A DNA stretch of 64,000 nucleotides, taken from the NCBI GenBank assembly GCA_020086605.1, contig JACBWW010000096.1, forward strand, positions 186,001-250,000, in the 5' to 3' direction. The translations under genes were made by a program, and so were the position numbers. This DNA is from Lanius collurio (taxonomy: Eukaryota > Chordata > Aves > Passeriformes > Laniidae). Under the pieces are notes generated by a model that was not told where the DNA came from, searched no databases, and saw only the letters and a program-made list of their open reading frames with translations. Shown piece after piece: positions 12,451-25,821 of this stretch; positions within the stretch are counted from its first letter, which is position 1, and every line of letters begins with the position of its first letter.

Positions 12451-15400
12451 ATGTGGGGCCTGGCTTTCAAAGAACACTGAGCTGAAAGGTCTTTAAGTGA
12501 AGCTCAAGTGGAGGCGTTGGTGGGCAAGGGTGTTTCTGGTTTTGCTGCCTGGAACAGGCTATGAATTGTTCAATATGAATAAATACCAACACAGGTATTA
12601 TTACAAGAGAGAGATTAAATCAAATTTTTGTGCCAAAATTACAGAAACTGTAGATATTTAATGAAATAGATCATGACATCTCACAACATCTGTTTCAACA
12701 CAGTTATACAGTGAGAAGCTGACTACTCCCCCTCACTGCTACAAGCAACATTTGCTAGCTCTGCCAGACAAGAAAGTCAGACAAGAAAGTAAATTTCTTA
12801 CTTGTTCTCCCTCATATACTTAGAGATGACTCAACCAAAAGTATTAAAATAGAAAATGGAGGTAAAAAGTAGAAGGTAGCTTTTCAGAGTGACCGTGCTA
12901 TTAAAGATGAGATAGAAAACCTATGCCCATTCTCTAAGCAAATATACCCCCAAAAACTCAGAAAAAAGCTTTGCCGGTGTGTGATCACACACAGATTCAT
13001 GACTACAGAAGGAAAGTCAAAAGGATGGTAAAAAGGCTTGTTCTGCCCCATTCTCCATCTAGAATTTATGGTGTATATGTAGGCTTCATTTAATATAATT
13101 AAAAATACCCCAGAAACCACATTACATAAAAAAACCAACCAACATTTAAAACACTGAAGTATAACAGCAGAAAGGATGGAGGGACTAAAATGATGTTATG
13201 CCTTGCAGGTGACACTACAGAAGTGGAGTATGATGCAGCAAGAGTCATCATACTGGTCTAGTGGGCAGAAAAAACAGAAAAAACCAAATTGAACTGCAGA
13301 CAGAAAGAATATTTAAATCATTCCTTTGGGCAGGCTACCTACAAAGGACTGAAGCATCAGCAAACTGGAGAAAAAAAGGTTATGACAAGAAGTCTGAACA
13401 GCAACAAGCAACTTTTAATCTGTTCTTAACATGCCTAGCTTGACATGTATAAAAGGGACCTAGCGACCCAAGGACAGATCTTAGTATTTGCCGGAAAAAC
13501 TAAAACCACTCAGCAATTCTGAAATTTTGTAACAGCTTGTGTGTGAACAAGGCTTTTAAAAACAAAAAATGAAAATAGGTTAAAGTATAGCAACCATTGG
13601 GGAAAAAAAAATCCGACCAAACAAACAGAGAACAAGATAGGGAAAACTGCATCAAGCAGGAGACTGGTGAAAGAACAAACTCCATCAGAAAATGCTTAAA
13701 TGACAAATTTATACATGTCACAGGAATGCATCAATTCTGATGAATTTCTGTTTAAAATAAACCTCAAAACTTTTGGACTCTTTAAATGCAGAGAGGATCA
13801 ATGAGAATTTTCATTTAGAAATGCACAGTTGATTGTTATTGTGATTTGAAATATTGCTGAAAATGGAAACATCATAAAGCTCCTTTTGTTTTTTTTTTAC
13901 CTTGAGACCTTACTGAATTTGAAGAATGGAATTATCTCAATGAGTTCCAACACATTCATTTACACATTTATACACAGTCTCTATCTGTATCACAGCATTA
14001 AAGGAGGGATTCACAGAACACAGGGTCTATCTACATTTTCCTCCAACAGGTCACGAGAAATAACAATAAATCCTTTAAGCAGAAGCACAGAATAGACTAT
14101 ACTAAGGTTTCTAAACCAATTTTCATTCTACTTCAAGTTGTGTGTGGAGGGAATTGGCTAATAAAAACTCTTACACACAAAATCCATTACAGGAAGGCTC
14201 ATTTCCCCAAAAGTGGGTCAGAAACAATTTCAACCTTGTTAACGGGATGGAGAAATGAAGACTGTTGAAACAAGCAATGAAAGAAAGAGATTTTAAAGTC
14301 TTTGTTTTGCACCCAACCCCTAAGTTGAACAAACAAATTTTAAGGGATCAAAGCTAGCCTATTATGAAGCATAAAACTATCTCTGTTGAGAACCATAAAT
14401 TATGTATGGAGCAGGCATATTTACCAGTGCTGCAAGTAATGCAGAACATCTCTGAATGAGCACTGACTGCTGAATGCCTCATGTTCTTTTATGATGAATT
14501 ATGCAGGAAGCTCCAACACAACTATGCTAAGGTGCTGGAGTTCATGTACAGGAGTGCTTGAGAGCCATTGAATAAGCGGGACACAAAAATATTACCTTTT
14601 TCCTTTTTCTCAGGTCCAACATTTTGTGAAGGGTAATTGCCACTAAGAAGAAAATGAATATACTCAAAAAGTCAGACACAATTATTGTCTTCTCCCCCTC
14701 CTTCCATTTTTTTTTTTTCTTCTCACCTACCTCCCCTCACCACGTCTCCCTTCTTCGAGTGATGCAGCTACATAAAGCTTTGAAGTGCTGATTGCAGCAA
14801 TGCACTAAATTCCACAAACACAAAAAGGCATTTGAGAATTCAAAATCCAGCACAGTATGTTAATTTGAATTATTTCTCCATCATGAGCAGTTCATTTTCA
14901 AAAAATAAGCTTTTGCTTCTTTCAAAATAAAGATGGTTTGAGAACAGGTTCACTTATAATAAAGACTCCAAAGAATCTGAAATAGTAGTTAAGGGTGGGG
15001 AATGTCTACATGGCCCAATGAGGCACAATGAATCAGCTCTTCCCTGCTCTGAGGCAGCGAGATCCAGAAGCCATCTGCTCCACTTCGATCCGTGTGCCCA
15101 GACTGCTTTGATGCACAGCTATGCCCTAGCTGCACTATTTCTGATTCAACACCTAAGTTAGCATCTCTCTCTGATTGCCTCACTCAACTCCACAAATTGG
15201 TGTGAGAGCAGAGATTTTTAGCAGGCACAGTCAAAACCCAGGGCAGGTTTTCCCATTCAAATCAGAAGCACATAAGGAGACAGCAGTCTGTCATCTGGCT
15301 CCTTACAGAAGACTGGGAAACCAATCTGAAACCCCCACATGGAGAGCCACTGTAAGCCTGCTTGGTTACCTGTTACAAGTGTGGATTCATGGCTGTGAGC

Positions 15401-15572
15401 CGCTCATTATTTCCTGAAACAGAGGGCTGAAAGTCTGTAGGAAAGCTCTCAGATTCAGCTACAAATATGGTGAAATACACCTGATACTCAACGTGCTTTA
15501 ATATGGTACGTCAGGAAAACACAAAGTGCAATTTTCCCCCAAATACTCAAAAATGTTGATTCCAACTAAAAT
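12451..15572. other. AT-rich non-coding stretch
   Basis: No gene recognised. Apart from a 13-bp tandem duplication at 12765 and short homopolymers, I see only slightly GC-richer sequence around 15000-15420, with no repeat family or exon I can name. Confidence 0.55.
12765..12790. repeat. Tandem duplication, 13 bp x 2
   Basis: CAGACAAGAAAGT occurs twice in direct succession without mismatch. Probably replication slippage. Confidence 0.85.
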
Positions 15573-15816
15573 ATCATCAAATCATACCAGAGAATGTTTT
15601 GGGCTGAAAAGGACCTTAAAAATTATCAGGTTCCAGCAACCCTGCCATGGGCAGGGACACCTTCCACTAGACCAGGCTTCTCCAAGCCCCATCCAGCCTG
15701 GCCTTGAACACTTCCAGGGAGGAGGCATCCACAGCTTCTCTCTGACAGTAAAGAATTTCCTCTTAACATCTAATCTAAAACTACCCTCTTTCAGATTAAA
15801 GCTTAATGGGTCTTCC
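15573..15816 (-). mobile_element. CR1 LINE 3'-UTR fragment
   Basis: In reverse orientation the sequence follows the avian CR1 3' end: a diverged ATCATA/CCAGAGAATG terminus, the CCTGCCATGGGCAGGGACAC block, CTTCCACTAGACCAGG, GGCCTTGAACACTTCCAGGG and CAGTAAAGAATTTCCTC. It stops around the TTTCAGATTAAAGC block. The open frame on the + strand across it is not a gene. Confidence 0.93.
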
Positions 15817-15847
15817 TTTTTTTTAAAAAATGAGGGTTATATTTCCA

Positions 15848-15955
15848 TTTTTTGGGAACTTCACCACCTTGCCAGAACTTCTAAAATACAATGACTTAGC
15901 CACTTCATCTGTCAGTACCCTTAGGACCCATTGATACATGAAAGTATTTTTCAGT
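15848..15955 (-). pseudogene. CR1 ORF2 (reverse transcriptase) fragment
   Basis: Read on the minus strand, the sequence encodes a VLRVLTDEVAKSL-like stretch. This matches the conserved HPRVL-ELAD-VAKPLS region of the CR1 reverse transcriptase. Divergence and missing flanks show it is dead. It sits about 30 bp beyond the 3'-UTR fragment in the same orientation. Intact CR1 would have much more coding sequence between the two, so this is either an internally deleted copy or two separate insertions. The element boundary toward 16140 is uncertain. Confidence 0.7.
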
Positions 15956-18900
15956 CCTCATGCTATTTGTGTTATCCAAAGCCTTTTCTATTTGTTTAGA
16001 CCTATACAAAAGTAAAAGTATATCATTTTCACCTTCTTTTAAAACTGAATATAGTGGTTTAACACAGTGCATTTTTTCTAACTTCTCATTTAAAGCAGGT
16101 GGTTGAATTTTCAAATCTTCAGGGAAGAATGTCCATCTTGGGCTGAAACTTTATCTGTCTCAATTCAGGAGAGAGGATTCTTTTTTTTTTTTAAGGAAGT
16201 TATAAACCTCATCTTGAAGTCTTTGAAGATGAAATGTATTTTCCCTATGCTCCTAACTTCAGCAATGGCCTAGAGACTTAACAGGAAAGTAGGTCATTAG
16301 AGTCCCAGATACTTTCTTTGACACAACTAAATGACATTTCTCCTGGAATCCAAATGTCATTTTTGCCCTTTATTCTTAGAAAAATAGATGTCAATCCCCA
16401 CTAGAAAACACTATGATCATTACTTTTTGATAGAAAATTTAAATCCATGGAAAATAAAATAAGTTGGAGGTACTGCTTCTCTTCAGCTTCTATTTCATAT
16501 CAATTTCCTAGGCTTCCTGGGCTGCTCAAGTGTCTCTCAGCTGCTGTTCAAGAATGAATCTAAAGGTATCGACGGCAGCATCTGTGCATTTTGGAGGCTC
16601 ACAGAGTACAGGATCCAAAAAAATTCTGCTTAGTTTCACACTGATTTAGAGAACAAGCAAACCTAATTTAATGAACTTTCACGCTACAATCTGACTTCAC
16701 ACTATAACACATCCAACAGCCATACAAAGCCTTATGACTACATTACCATACTGCAGGTAAGGGAACAGCAGTGGCTGGAACACAAAGCTCAACAGGTTTA
16801 AATGGCTAAATTCAATCACAAGCCACAAGTTGAGAAGCCCTGTCTGTCCTTTTCTTGGCATCCTCCTGATGCCAGCCCAGATCTCTCCTCCAGCACAGCA
16901 GCTCCTCCTCTAAACATCCCCACTTCTCCCACACACATCTTCAGCACGGCTGCAAAATGTTTCAGATTGACTGGTGTTTTGTGGTTCTCTATTATGCTCC
17001 CCCAGGATACACAATTTACATCTAATAGAAGCTCACATCACACACTCAAGGAAACAAAGCAGAGAGAAGCAGGGAAACAGCGTGTTTGTAAAATAATTTG
17101 CCATGAACAGCCCAGCAAGTTCCATGACAGAGATCTCTTTAGCCACAAGGCCTTAACGCTTGAATGACACAAGTGATAGAACACAGAAAGTGGAAAAAAA
17201 AGCCCACAAAAAATCCTTGGCCAGTGGCAAGTCAGGGGATGGCTTACCAGAAAAAAATTCTGAAATTCAAATCACTATGGAAGCTGGAAGATCTGGGCAC
17301 TAGCAATACAGTTTAGTTTAATTGATATGTAAAATTACTTTAAGCATTTAATTAAAAATGCATTCCCACTTAATTCAGTGCCATCTTCCTTCTTTGAGGA
17401 GTTCCTTCCTGCCATCACCCTTCACAGAGGCCACAAGTACATCACACTCTTGTTTCACCTTCTTTTCTGTAAAAAGTTTTGACAAGAATCCAGGGAAAGG
17501 GACAACCCTGTCTCGTGAAAAAGCAGAAAGATACAGAATCTGTTTTCCTTGGAAGTAACTTGAGATATTAGAGAAGAAGCAACCAACAAGTAAAATTCTA
17601 AGACATTAAAAGGCCTCTTTTCTGCCCCAAGCATGGAGGAGGCATCTTAAAGCCAGTCTAATCATGAAAAACTCTATGTCAAAATCATAACAGATTCCTT
17701 TATTGCCATTGAGGGAAGCAGATGGACTCTGTTACGTTTATATTGTAACTCAATACTATATTATGCTTTATACTTTTGCAACTTTTGTTCCACAATTCAA
17801 AAACTTATATTTTCAAGTCCACATACTCTTTAAGCCACAATCTTGCACCCTGACAAGCCAAGTAAATGACCTGACATAGAAAATGTTAATAATTTGCTGG
17901 TCACTGGAACAGGTGTTGAGCTCCTCACAACACTACACCAACCTGCTGACAGTGTAACAAGTTGTGCCTCTACAGGAGCAGCAAGTCTGGAACTGAGTGA
18001 TGCTGCACATATTCAAAGAGGGAAAAAAAAAAATAAAAAATTCCTGGCTGTCATGGATAACTGTAAGAACAAGGAGCATGACTGAATATCAAGAATTCCC
18101 AAGGGAAAGCTTTTATAATGTAAAATGATGCCATAAATTTCTGGGGGGAATAAAAGAAAAAAAAAAAAAGAAAAAAATTAATAATATTTTTAAAGTCCAT
18201 CAATAAGGTACTGATAAGCTAGAGAGTGTGACCAACAAGCAAACAAAGGAATTACGGAACAGGATTTACAGTATCTGTAGCAGATTGGAATGCTATGGAA
18301 GACAGACATAAGGCACTTCAGGAATTAAATGCAAAATGTTGCAAAACCCAGGAAATGTCCAATAAAGTCATTTAAGTATACATAGCTAGGACCGATACAA
18401 TTCTGCTCGTACCCAACACAATTATTGTATGTACTTATGATACAGATTAAATACCTACATGACTACAAAGTTAATGAAAAAATGACCAGCAGAAAATCAC
18501 GATGAGAAAAATGCAAAAACTCACTTATCAGGAAATTATTATCTACCTAATATAGGTATAATTTATGAGAGATTAGAAATAATTAATTTGCTTTTGTATT
18601 GCACTGCTTGTCTTTCTACCACCACTTAACAGCATTACACTCGCTAAATATCAGTGTCTTGACTAAAAAACCCCAATTAACAAATTCACCACCAAGTCAC
18701 CTTGTGTAGATTGGGAAGGATAAGTGAATTTGTTCCCTGGAAATGACCAGCAAGAGGTGAAATATAAAAGTATCATTCATAGAGAAGGCTGATATATCTC
18801 ACAGAAAGTGCTGCAATAAATAGAAATGAGAAAAAATCCCCATGCACTTGGGGATTAAAAATTGGAACTTCAGCTATACACTAAAATAATATCATTAGCT

Positions 18901-19892
18901 GAGAAGAACCCAGCAAGAAGAAAACACAATTTCTAATTTATCACTGGATGAGTATGAATGACCAATATGAAGCAGCTTCAAAGGAAGCAGTTGTAAGGCA
19001 GCTGAAGTATTTCTGGTAGATGTAGGAAGGTTGGACAGAAAAGATGGGGTGAATCCCAGGTAAAACCCTGCACACCATTCAGCTCACTTTAGTCAAAAGC
19101 AGCCAATTCACACCTTGACACAATGGAAAAATATCATCCTGGAAGGAGAAGAGACTGAAAAATATCTGGCTGACCACCAAAATGAAAACTGGGAGTTGTT
19201 ATGATAGTTATATGTACTACTCACAGAGAGAAAAAAAAATTACAAGGGAGAAGATGTTTATAAATAAAGATAATCTTGAAAAGAAAAAAAAAATTAGGTG
19301 AATATGCTGCTTCTGGAAATTAGAAGAGTACACCTGCCAGTTGTAAGGGAAGGGTTCAGAATTGCCATAATGAAATACCCAGCTGAGGAGGAAAACAAAC
19401 CTAAACCAAATCAAGCAACCAAAACCAAACAAAAACCAACAAATCCACAAAAAACCCCGAAAGTCCACAGCTTCTCAGAAGAATGAAGACATGGAGGAAA
19501 CGTGATACCTACAGAGACTGGTCTTGATGATCAAGAAGACCTCTTACAGCTGTTCATGTTCCTGAATACCATGCACAATTTGCTTTTTAAAAACAGCCAA
19601 AGGGCTTCAATACTGTATGTCAAGAATTCGACCAAATTCACATCTTTTGCAAAACATGTTAACACTTTTCAGGTAAGACTGACAGCTTTACAGTCAAAAT
19701 CTCTGATACATCTTATTTTGAGGAATTGTCGTGGAAAATGATGCTTTGCTCTTCACAGAAGCACTAAAGAAAGCAGAATTTATTTTTAAAAATCTAGTGT
19801 TATTAAAATAGTTGTCACTAACCTACACAAACGACTGGATACATTTTGGAAAATATTTAAATCAGATCACAATGGCAGCTGAATACAGGAGG
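15956..19892. other. AT-rich non-coding stretch
   Basis: No gene recognised. CR1-derived sequence may extend slightly into the left edge. A-rich runs occur around 18020 and 18155, and an A/C tract at 19392. The open frame near 16802-17167 (+) has no splice context or recognisable similarity. Confidence 0.55.
19392..19458 (+). repeat. A/C-rich low-complexity tract
   Basis: Imperfect AAAACCAAAC-type units with almost no G or T. One of a recurrent class in this window. Confidence 0.8.
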
Positions 19893-20004
19893 ACTATTTA
19901 CAAGAGAGCATGTAGTGACAGAACAAGGGGGAATGGCTTCAAATTGAAAGAGAGAAGGTTTAGATCATTTATTAGGGAGAAATACTTTACTGTGAAGAGT
20001 ACCT
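19893..20004 (+). mobile_element. CR1 LINE 3'-UTR internal fragment
   Basis: The sequence contains the CR1 blocks GCATGTAGTGACAGAACAAG, GGAATGGCTTCAAATTGAAA and TATTAGGGAGAAATACTTTA. In a full CR1 these lie just upstream of the GGAACAGGTTGCCC block; here the extreme 3' end is missing. It is an old, diverged copy. Confidence 0.85.
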
Positions 20005-21352
20005 TGGAAGCACATTTCCCTGACACTAGACCTTGTTAGTGTCCCAAACCCCAGAAACTTATCTCAACAGAGCTCCAAGGCCCACTTCTCCTGAGCTTTT
20101 GAAGAGAGAAAAAGCCAAAGACCAAGGGAATTCTATTATGTCTGCTCTGGAGAAGCATTTTTACTAGTCTGCTTTCTGGGGAATATTTATTGTTGGAGTG
20201 GGATGGGTAGTCCATTACGATAATAATTACAAAAATTAAATTCTGTAAGAGAAGCCCAACCATGGGAGGGAAGCCCATTCATTCTATTCATTTCTGTACA
20301 TAACATTATCTGAAAAGAACGTTGAATTATTAGCTCATTAGTTTTATACACTTGTAAACTCCTAAAATGCAAATGGACATTAATGCAGGGATTGATATCC
20401 TCCCTTCATTTCCGAGCTGCTACTTGGGAAGCATTAGCTGGCACACTTTACATTTCGGGAAATCTATGATGAATAAACACAATGACTACTATTCCCCAAA
20501 ACAAATGAAAACAGCTACTTCTTAATGAAATTAAGTAATGAAACAAAGGGATTTCCAGTGACAGACACTTTGAATGAAAAGGGAAACTACCCAAAAAGCA
20601 AAACAATTCTACCTTGAAAAACTGAGTTATGTAGAATTGCTTCTCCATCCAACTGAAATCCTTTTTCTCCTGACACACCCACCTACAGCACATATAATGT
20701 GTGCATTTAGAAATAAGAATAACTATTAGAAAAAAAGACACAAAAAAGGAAAGTTACCCTTCACAAAAGAAAAAAGGGCTGCAGTACTCTCAGGAACAGT
20801 TAACAAAAGAAGAGTGAGTCTGTGGGAGACCAGCTGGATGAATTCTATGTGCACAGGTGCTTACATAAATCAGGAGTTTATAGTCTTGCCTTTGCTCACA
20901 CCATTTAAACCAGCACAACGAGGAAAGCCAAAACCTGGCAAACTGACAGTGTCTTCTGAAAGACATGGGGACCTGCAGAACCCAGGAAGAACATCCACTG
21001 CTGGCTGCTCCAAAGGCTATTCCTTTCCACTGCCCTCTTTCCAGCGTTTCCCTCCATCCTGACAGCTACACTCTATTTTATTTTGAACTCTTTAATCCCT
21101 TGCTCATTTCCCTTTGAAGGACTTTTGCCAAGTTACAGCATTTTAAAGATTTTTATCATATTCTTTGAGCTTAGAAGACTGTCAAGTTGGAATCCTGACT
21201 TTTAGCTAGTAGGTCTCTAGGGAGCCCTTGAACAGAGCACTGAAATGACAAATGAAAAGATCCAACATTTACAGTTGTTTTTGCCTTTTTTTTTTTTTTA
21301 ATTACTAAATCTTACTAATCTATCAGCTAATCTATTTCGCTTTGAGAGCTGA

Positions 21353-21405
21353 TTTCATAGAATCATAGATTTATAGAATCAGGACCCTAAAAAGGAAAAC
21401 CTGAG
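21353..21405 (-). mobile_element. CR1 LINE 3'-terminal remnant
   Basis: TTTCATAGAATCATAGATTT is the reverse complement of the TCTATGATTCTATGA-type terminus of CR1, followed by a diverged piece of the adjoining 3' UTR. It is only about 50 bp. Confidence 0.65.
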
Positions 21406-23892
21406 ATTTTTTCTTTCCTGGGGTGCTGATGCTGACATCCTTTGAGTTGCATCAGTCTGTGAAGAACAGGAACAGACTCGTTCATCTGTTTATCTTTCTA
21501 GGAGCCAGCAACAGCTCCCAAAACGTAAATGGCAGAGGTTCCTTCTGAAATCTGCAACTACTTGCAACACTCCACACAGAGCTCTGGTTCTTCTGCATGA
21601 GCTGAGAAGCTGCATAAAGATCCTGTGATGTTGCTAGCTAGTTTTTATAATACGTGAACTTCACTTTATCAGCTTAACAGAAAAGGAGTTTTGTGTTCTG
21701 CACTCGGGTGAGTGGTGATTGAGGATGTTAATTCATAATCAACAACTTAAGCATGGTAGACAAACACTGAGTATTTCTCTCTCCATCTCTAATGACCCAC
21801 CAGACCTTGTGGTCAACAGATCAACCTGAATCATCCCATGACCATCTCTAATCACACGAGATTTTTTGAAATAGTAATGTATGAACAGCACAGGAACAAA
21901 AATCCCTCCAAAGCACTCTGCTCAAGTGTTTTCCACTACTTTTTATGCAGCCCATAATTAACATGTGAGGAAGACCTGAAGTTATTAGCCCTTGAAAGAA
22001 TCCCAGAGGAGTGCTGAGCATAATGCTTACTTAAAAATAAATAGAGATACCTATGAAACCATAACAGCACACATGAGAAAGTCTTAGCTAATTTAGGCCT
22101 ATATGCCTCAACCAAGAAAGCAAGTTAGAATTAAGATAAAACCACAAATGGTAGCAGTCATGGTGAATCCTCAGCCATTTAAACACTGTGTGTTTCACTG
22201 ACCACTAAAGTAAAATAAATTCTCTGAAGATCTGATCTCATACAGAGATTTAAGGCACAAATCTTGAGATCTGACCTAATGTGGAGAATCAGTATAAGTC
22301 CTCTGGTTTTCAAAAGAGCATTTGAGGAGAAAAAAAAAATCCTTATATTTAAAACACTTTTTCCACTTCCTTTGGTTATAAAAGCACACTGGAACAAAAC
22401 CAACCTGAAAGAAAAGCCTGTATTTTCAAAAGTGTCTATAACTATCCAGAGAAAAATAAAATTCAGTGACCATGGATTTAATCTGTACACTAACTGTTAT
22501 TTTTTCTCTTGTATTTAAGTATTATCATCAAATCCCTTTTCTCTATACGAAATTTTGAAAAAAACCCTCCAAACTTCAATAAAAGTTGAGAAATTTAGAT
22601 GTTTGGGACAAAGAAATTGACAACTTTCCTCAGAGCAGCAGCTCTAACCAGCTGCCAGATATTAGGCACTCATGCCCAACAATTCCACAGGATGTATAAA
22701 ATATGATGAACACACTCTGGGAACTCACTATCTCCTTTTGATTCTGCCTAAATCAACAGTCTAGACTCTGAAGCAAAGTGTGTTTTCTGACTGGAACCTG
22801 ACAAATTACTTAACTGAGCCAGCACGCAGCAATATGTGTCTGAAACACGATGCAATGCCTTTGGAAATTCTTTGCAGATAGTCATAAGGGCTCAAAACCA
22901 TGACCAGATTTACAGCACTACATCCATTCAAACAGCAAATAAAGCAACCACGTTTCCAGCAGAGTTCTATTCAAGTATGGCAAGCTCTCCTAATACACTG
23001 CTTTTGACAATCCCACGTGCTCAACATCCATATGAGTGCAGACAAAGTGGGGGGAAAAAAAAAAGGAAAAAGAAAAAAGCAAACACAATTCCTATTAACC
23101 ATCATGGAGGGAAGAGTAGCCTATCTGAAAGTAGAGGAACAAGAACTGACAAAATGCTTTAGTCAGTGATAACCAGGTCCACCTCAGAATGGAACAGCCT
23201 CCTTAGAGTTCCTCTCCAACAGCTGTGCTGCACTTCCCAAGCGTGATAACAAACACTGTCCTTATTCCACCCCAAATTCTTCTGTACTGGCTAAAGAACC
23301 ACTTACTAAATCAAAGACTGACATGTTGGCTCAGTGTAGATGCCTCTCAAATAAAAAGCACATGTTGACAGCAATGGCCTGACCCTACAGATCTCATTTC
23401 AGGGGGGCTTTGTGCTTTCCTTTGCTGTTTCTGTGCTGTTAGAGCAGCTCTATTCCATAACAACCGGCAACTTTAGTGAGTGTGTCATAATATCACAACT
23501 GTTAACAGTGGGTTTTTTGCACCTGTTCTGTAAAATATAATAAAATGCATTAAAAAACATAGGCTTGTCAAACTGCTGCTTACAGCACTGCTCCATCTAA
23601 AAAATGAAATGCTGATTTTTGTTTTCTGTCTCCTAGCAGGACTTGGGACTTTGAATGGCAGGAGGATTCTGGTGGGAACTGCAACGGTGAGCGTTTGGAT
23701 TGTGGACACACAACATCGTGTGGAAATCTCAGCTCCCTCCAAACTGAAAAGATCTTACAGATGTTAGGGCCACATATTTCCCAAGTATAATTACAAAGGA
23801 TAAAGGGCAGTCAGCAACTTTGTTAAGAACTATTATCATCATTACATTTCCAGCTTTTTCCCCCTGAGGATTGGCTGGAGTTTGTGAGGAGG

Positions 23893-23991
23893 AAAAAAAA
23901 AACAAACAAAAATCCCCCCCAAAAAACAAAACAAACCAAAAAAATAAAACCGAAACAAAACAAACAAAAACAACCCCAAAACAAAACACCC
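23893..23991 (+). repeat. A/C low-complexity tract, about 100 bp
   Basis: Mostly A and C, with a CCCCCCC run in the middle and repeated AAACAAAAC units. The reverse strand reads as a Phe/Val/Leu-rich pseudo-frame with no coding meaning. Confidence 0.85.
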
Positions 23992-24327
23992 AGTAACATA
24001 TTTTGTGAACCTTTGGAAAAAACCCTCTAGAATGCAGACAGATGCTTTGTCTCCCAAATCTCTTTGCACAAATGGCATGAATATAACATACTTAAAAATA
24101 TATGACTGATTTTTTGACAGTCTAACATAATTATAGTATTTTATGTTATCTAATTGAAAACTAAACAGTGAAATAATCTAGTATTTTAATCTAAGGTGTA
24201 CTTTAGTATTTAAGAGGATATTAAAAAAATTAACAAAACTCAACACAATTTTATATTTAAACTCTCACAGCCCTTCTGTACTCTTAACATGGCCATTTTC
24301 AAAACCTTTCCACTTCCAAAACTTTGC

Positions 24328-24350
24328 TTTTTTTTTGTTTTGTTTTGTTT
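24328..24350. repeat. (T)nG tract
   Basis: TTTTTTTTTGTTTTGTTTTG-type repeat; the second tract in T/G orientation. Confidence 0.85.
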
Positions 24351-25821
24351 CTCTGTGGACTGTCTTCATAGACAAGCATGAAATTTTGTTCTACACCACC
24401 ACTTTCTTCCTCATCAGAAATGCTGAATATGAGAAAACTCTGACCCTTAACGTGCATGAGAAATCATGGAGGAAAACTGAAATCTGCATGTTTCAGCCTC
24501 ACAAGTTTAACCAGTGGACAGGATTTAATCCTTGGAGGAAAGCACTGGACCTTGGGCTTTATATACTGGAAGCAGTGACTAAACTACAGGGGAGGAAATA
24601 CCAAAGAGACAGTAAAGGAATGGTTATTAAGCTTAGACTGGCTTTGTTGTTCTCTCTGAAAGACCAATCACTTATAAATACTAAAGGTGCTTTTAATACC
24701 TCAAAGTGACATATGAAAATTCTACCTTCAGAAGCTGAAACTGTATTTTGAATAAGAACATCATAAGATTTCACAAAGAAGAGCTCCTCTACTTCAACAG
24801 CACTAGAATAGCTGAAATATTTCAATCGGGCCTCAGATCCTGCTATGCTACTACAACAGTCTTGGCAAGCTTTTTGTAATGACCTTGTAGTAAAGGTGGA
24901 ATATGACAGGTTTTTATTTCTACATGTCTCAGGGGTGAAAGCTTATAACCATAAATAAATGCTCTCCCAAACTACTGATTTATGGAGTTTCCCTGGGCTC
25001 TATATTGGATTCACACTTTCAACATCTATACACTTCCACTTGTTCGCAATTTTTGCCATAATATGTTGCAGACTGTCATTTTTGCAGATGACACCCTGAG
25101 TTATGTATTCCTCTATAAAAAAAGAAAAAAAAAAACAGCAAAGCTAATGCCTGACTGATGTCAATAACTGAATAGCTGAGAACTGTGTGACTATAGGGCA
25201 AATAAGACAAACAGTAGTGTTTGGGTCTCCTTTGTGTACATTTATTTCATCCTTCTCACACAGACAGCTGCTGTGTTACTGACTTGATTCTATGATAATT
25301 TTCTTAATGAGAAATATGCTTGGCTAATTACACCTACTGAAGAAAGGACTTCAACTGGTAGGTTTAGACCCTCTGGGTGCTTCAATTTTGTTGACAAGTT
25401 CTTGCCAACACAATTTCTCCTAGTTTGTATGGTTTTCAGTCAAAAATATAGAATAAATGAAACCTATTCTTTAAATATATATTTACAAAACACTTATGTA
25501 GGACATGCACAGTAAACTTTATCATACGTTGCAATAAAATCAAAGGGAGGGCCGGGTAGAACACGACCAGTGATGAAGATCTGGTGAAGCCTTGAGAAAA
25601 AAATTGATTCCCAAGGAAAAGATAACATGAGTAATTGCACAGCTACCCAGGCAATAACAGAGTATATTGGTACAACATTTCTTCACACGATCCCTTCTGA
25701 CTTAAGCTTCAAATAAGCTGATACCAATTTCATTGACATAATGAGAACAAACAAAATAAATCAAGTGAATAAAGTCCAGAGTGATCTTTGCCTCCTGGAT
25801 AAGATGTTTTTAGACAGTGCA

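Larger units (their letters stand above)
20005..25821. other. AT-rich non-coding stretch
   Basis: No gene recognised. It contains a CR1 tail remnant at 21353, an A/C tract at 23893 and a T/G tract at 24328. Open frames such as 24335-24709 (+) begin inside the T/G tract and have no coding support. Confidence 0.55.

Noticed and set aside
15526..15894. 122-codon + strand frame
   Set aside because: Lies almost wholly within a minus-strand CR1 fragment; antisense repeat translation.
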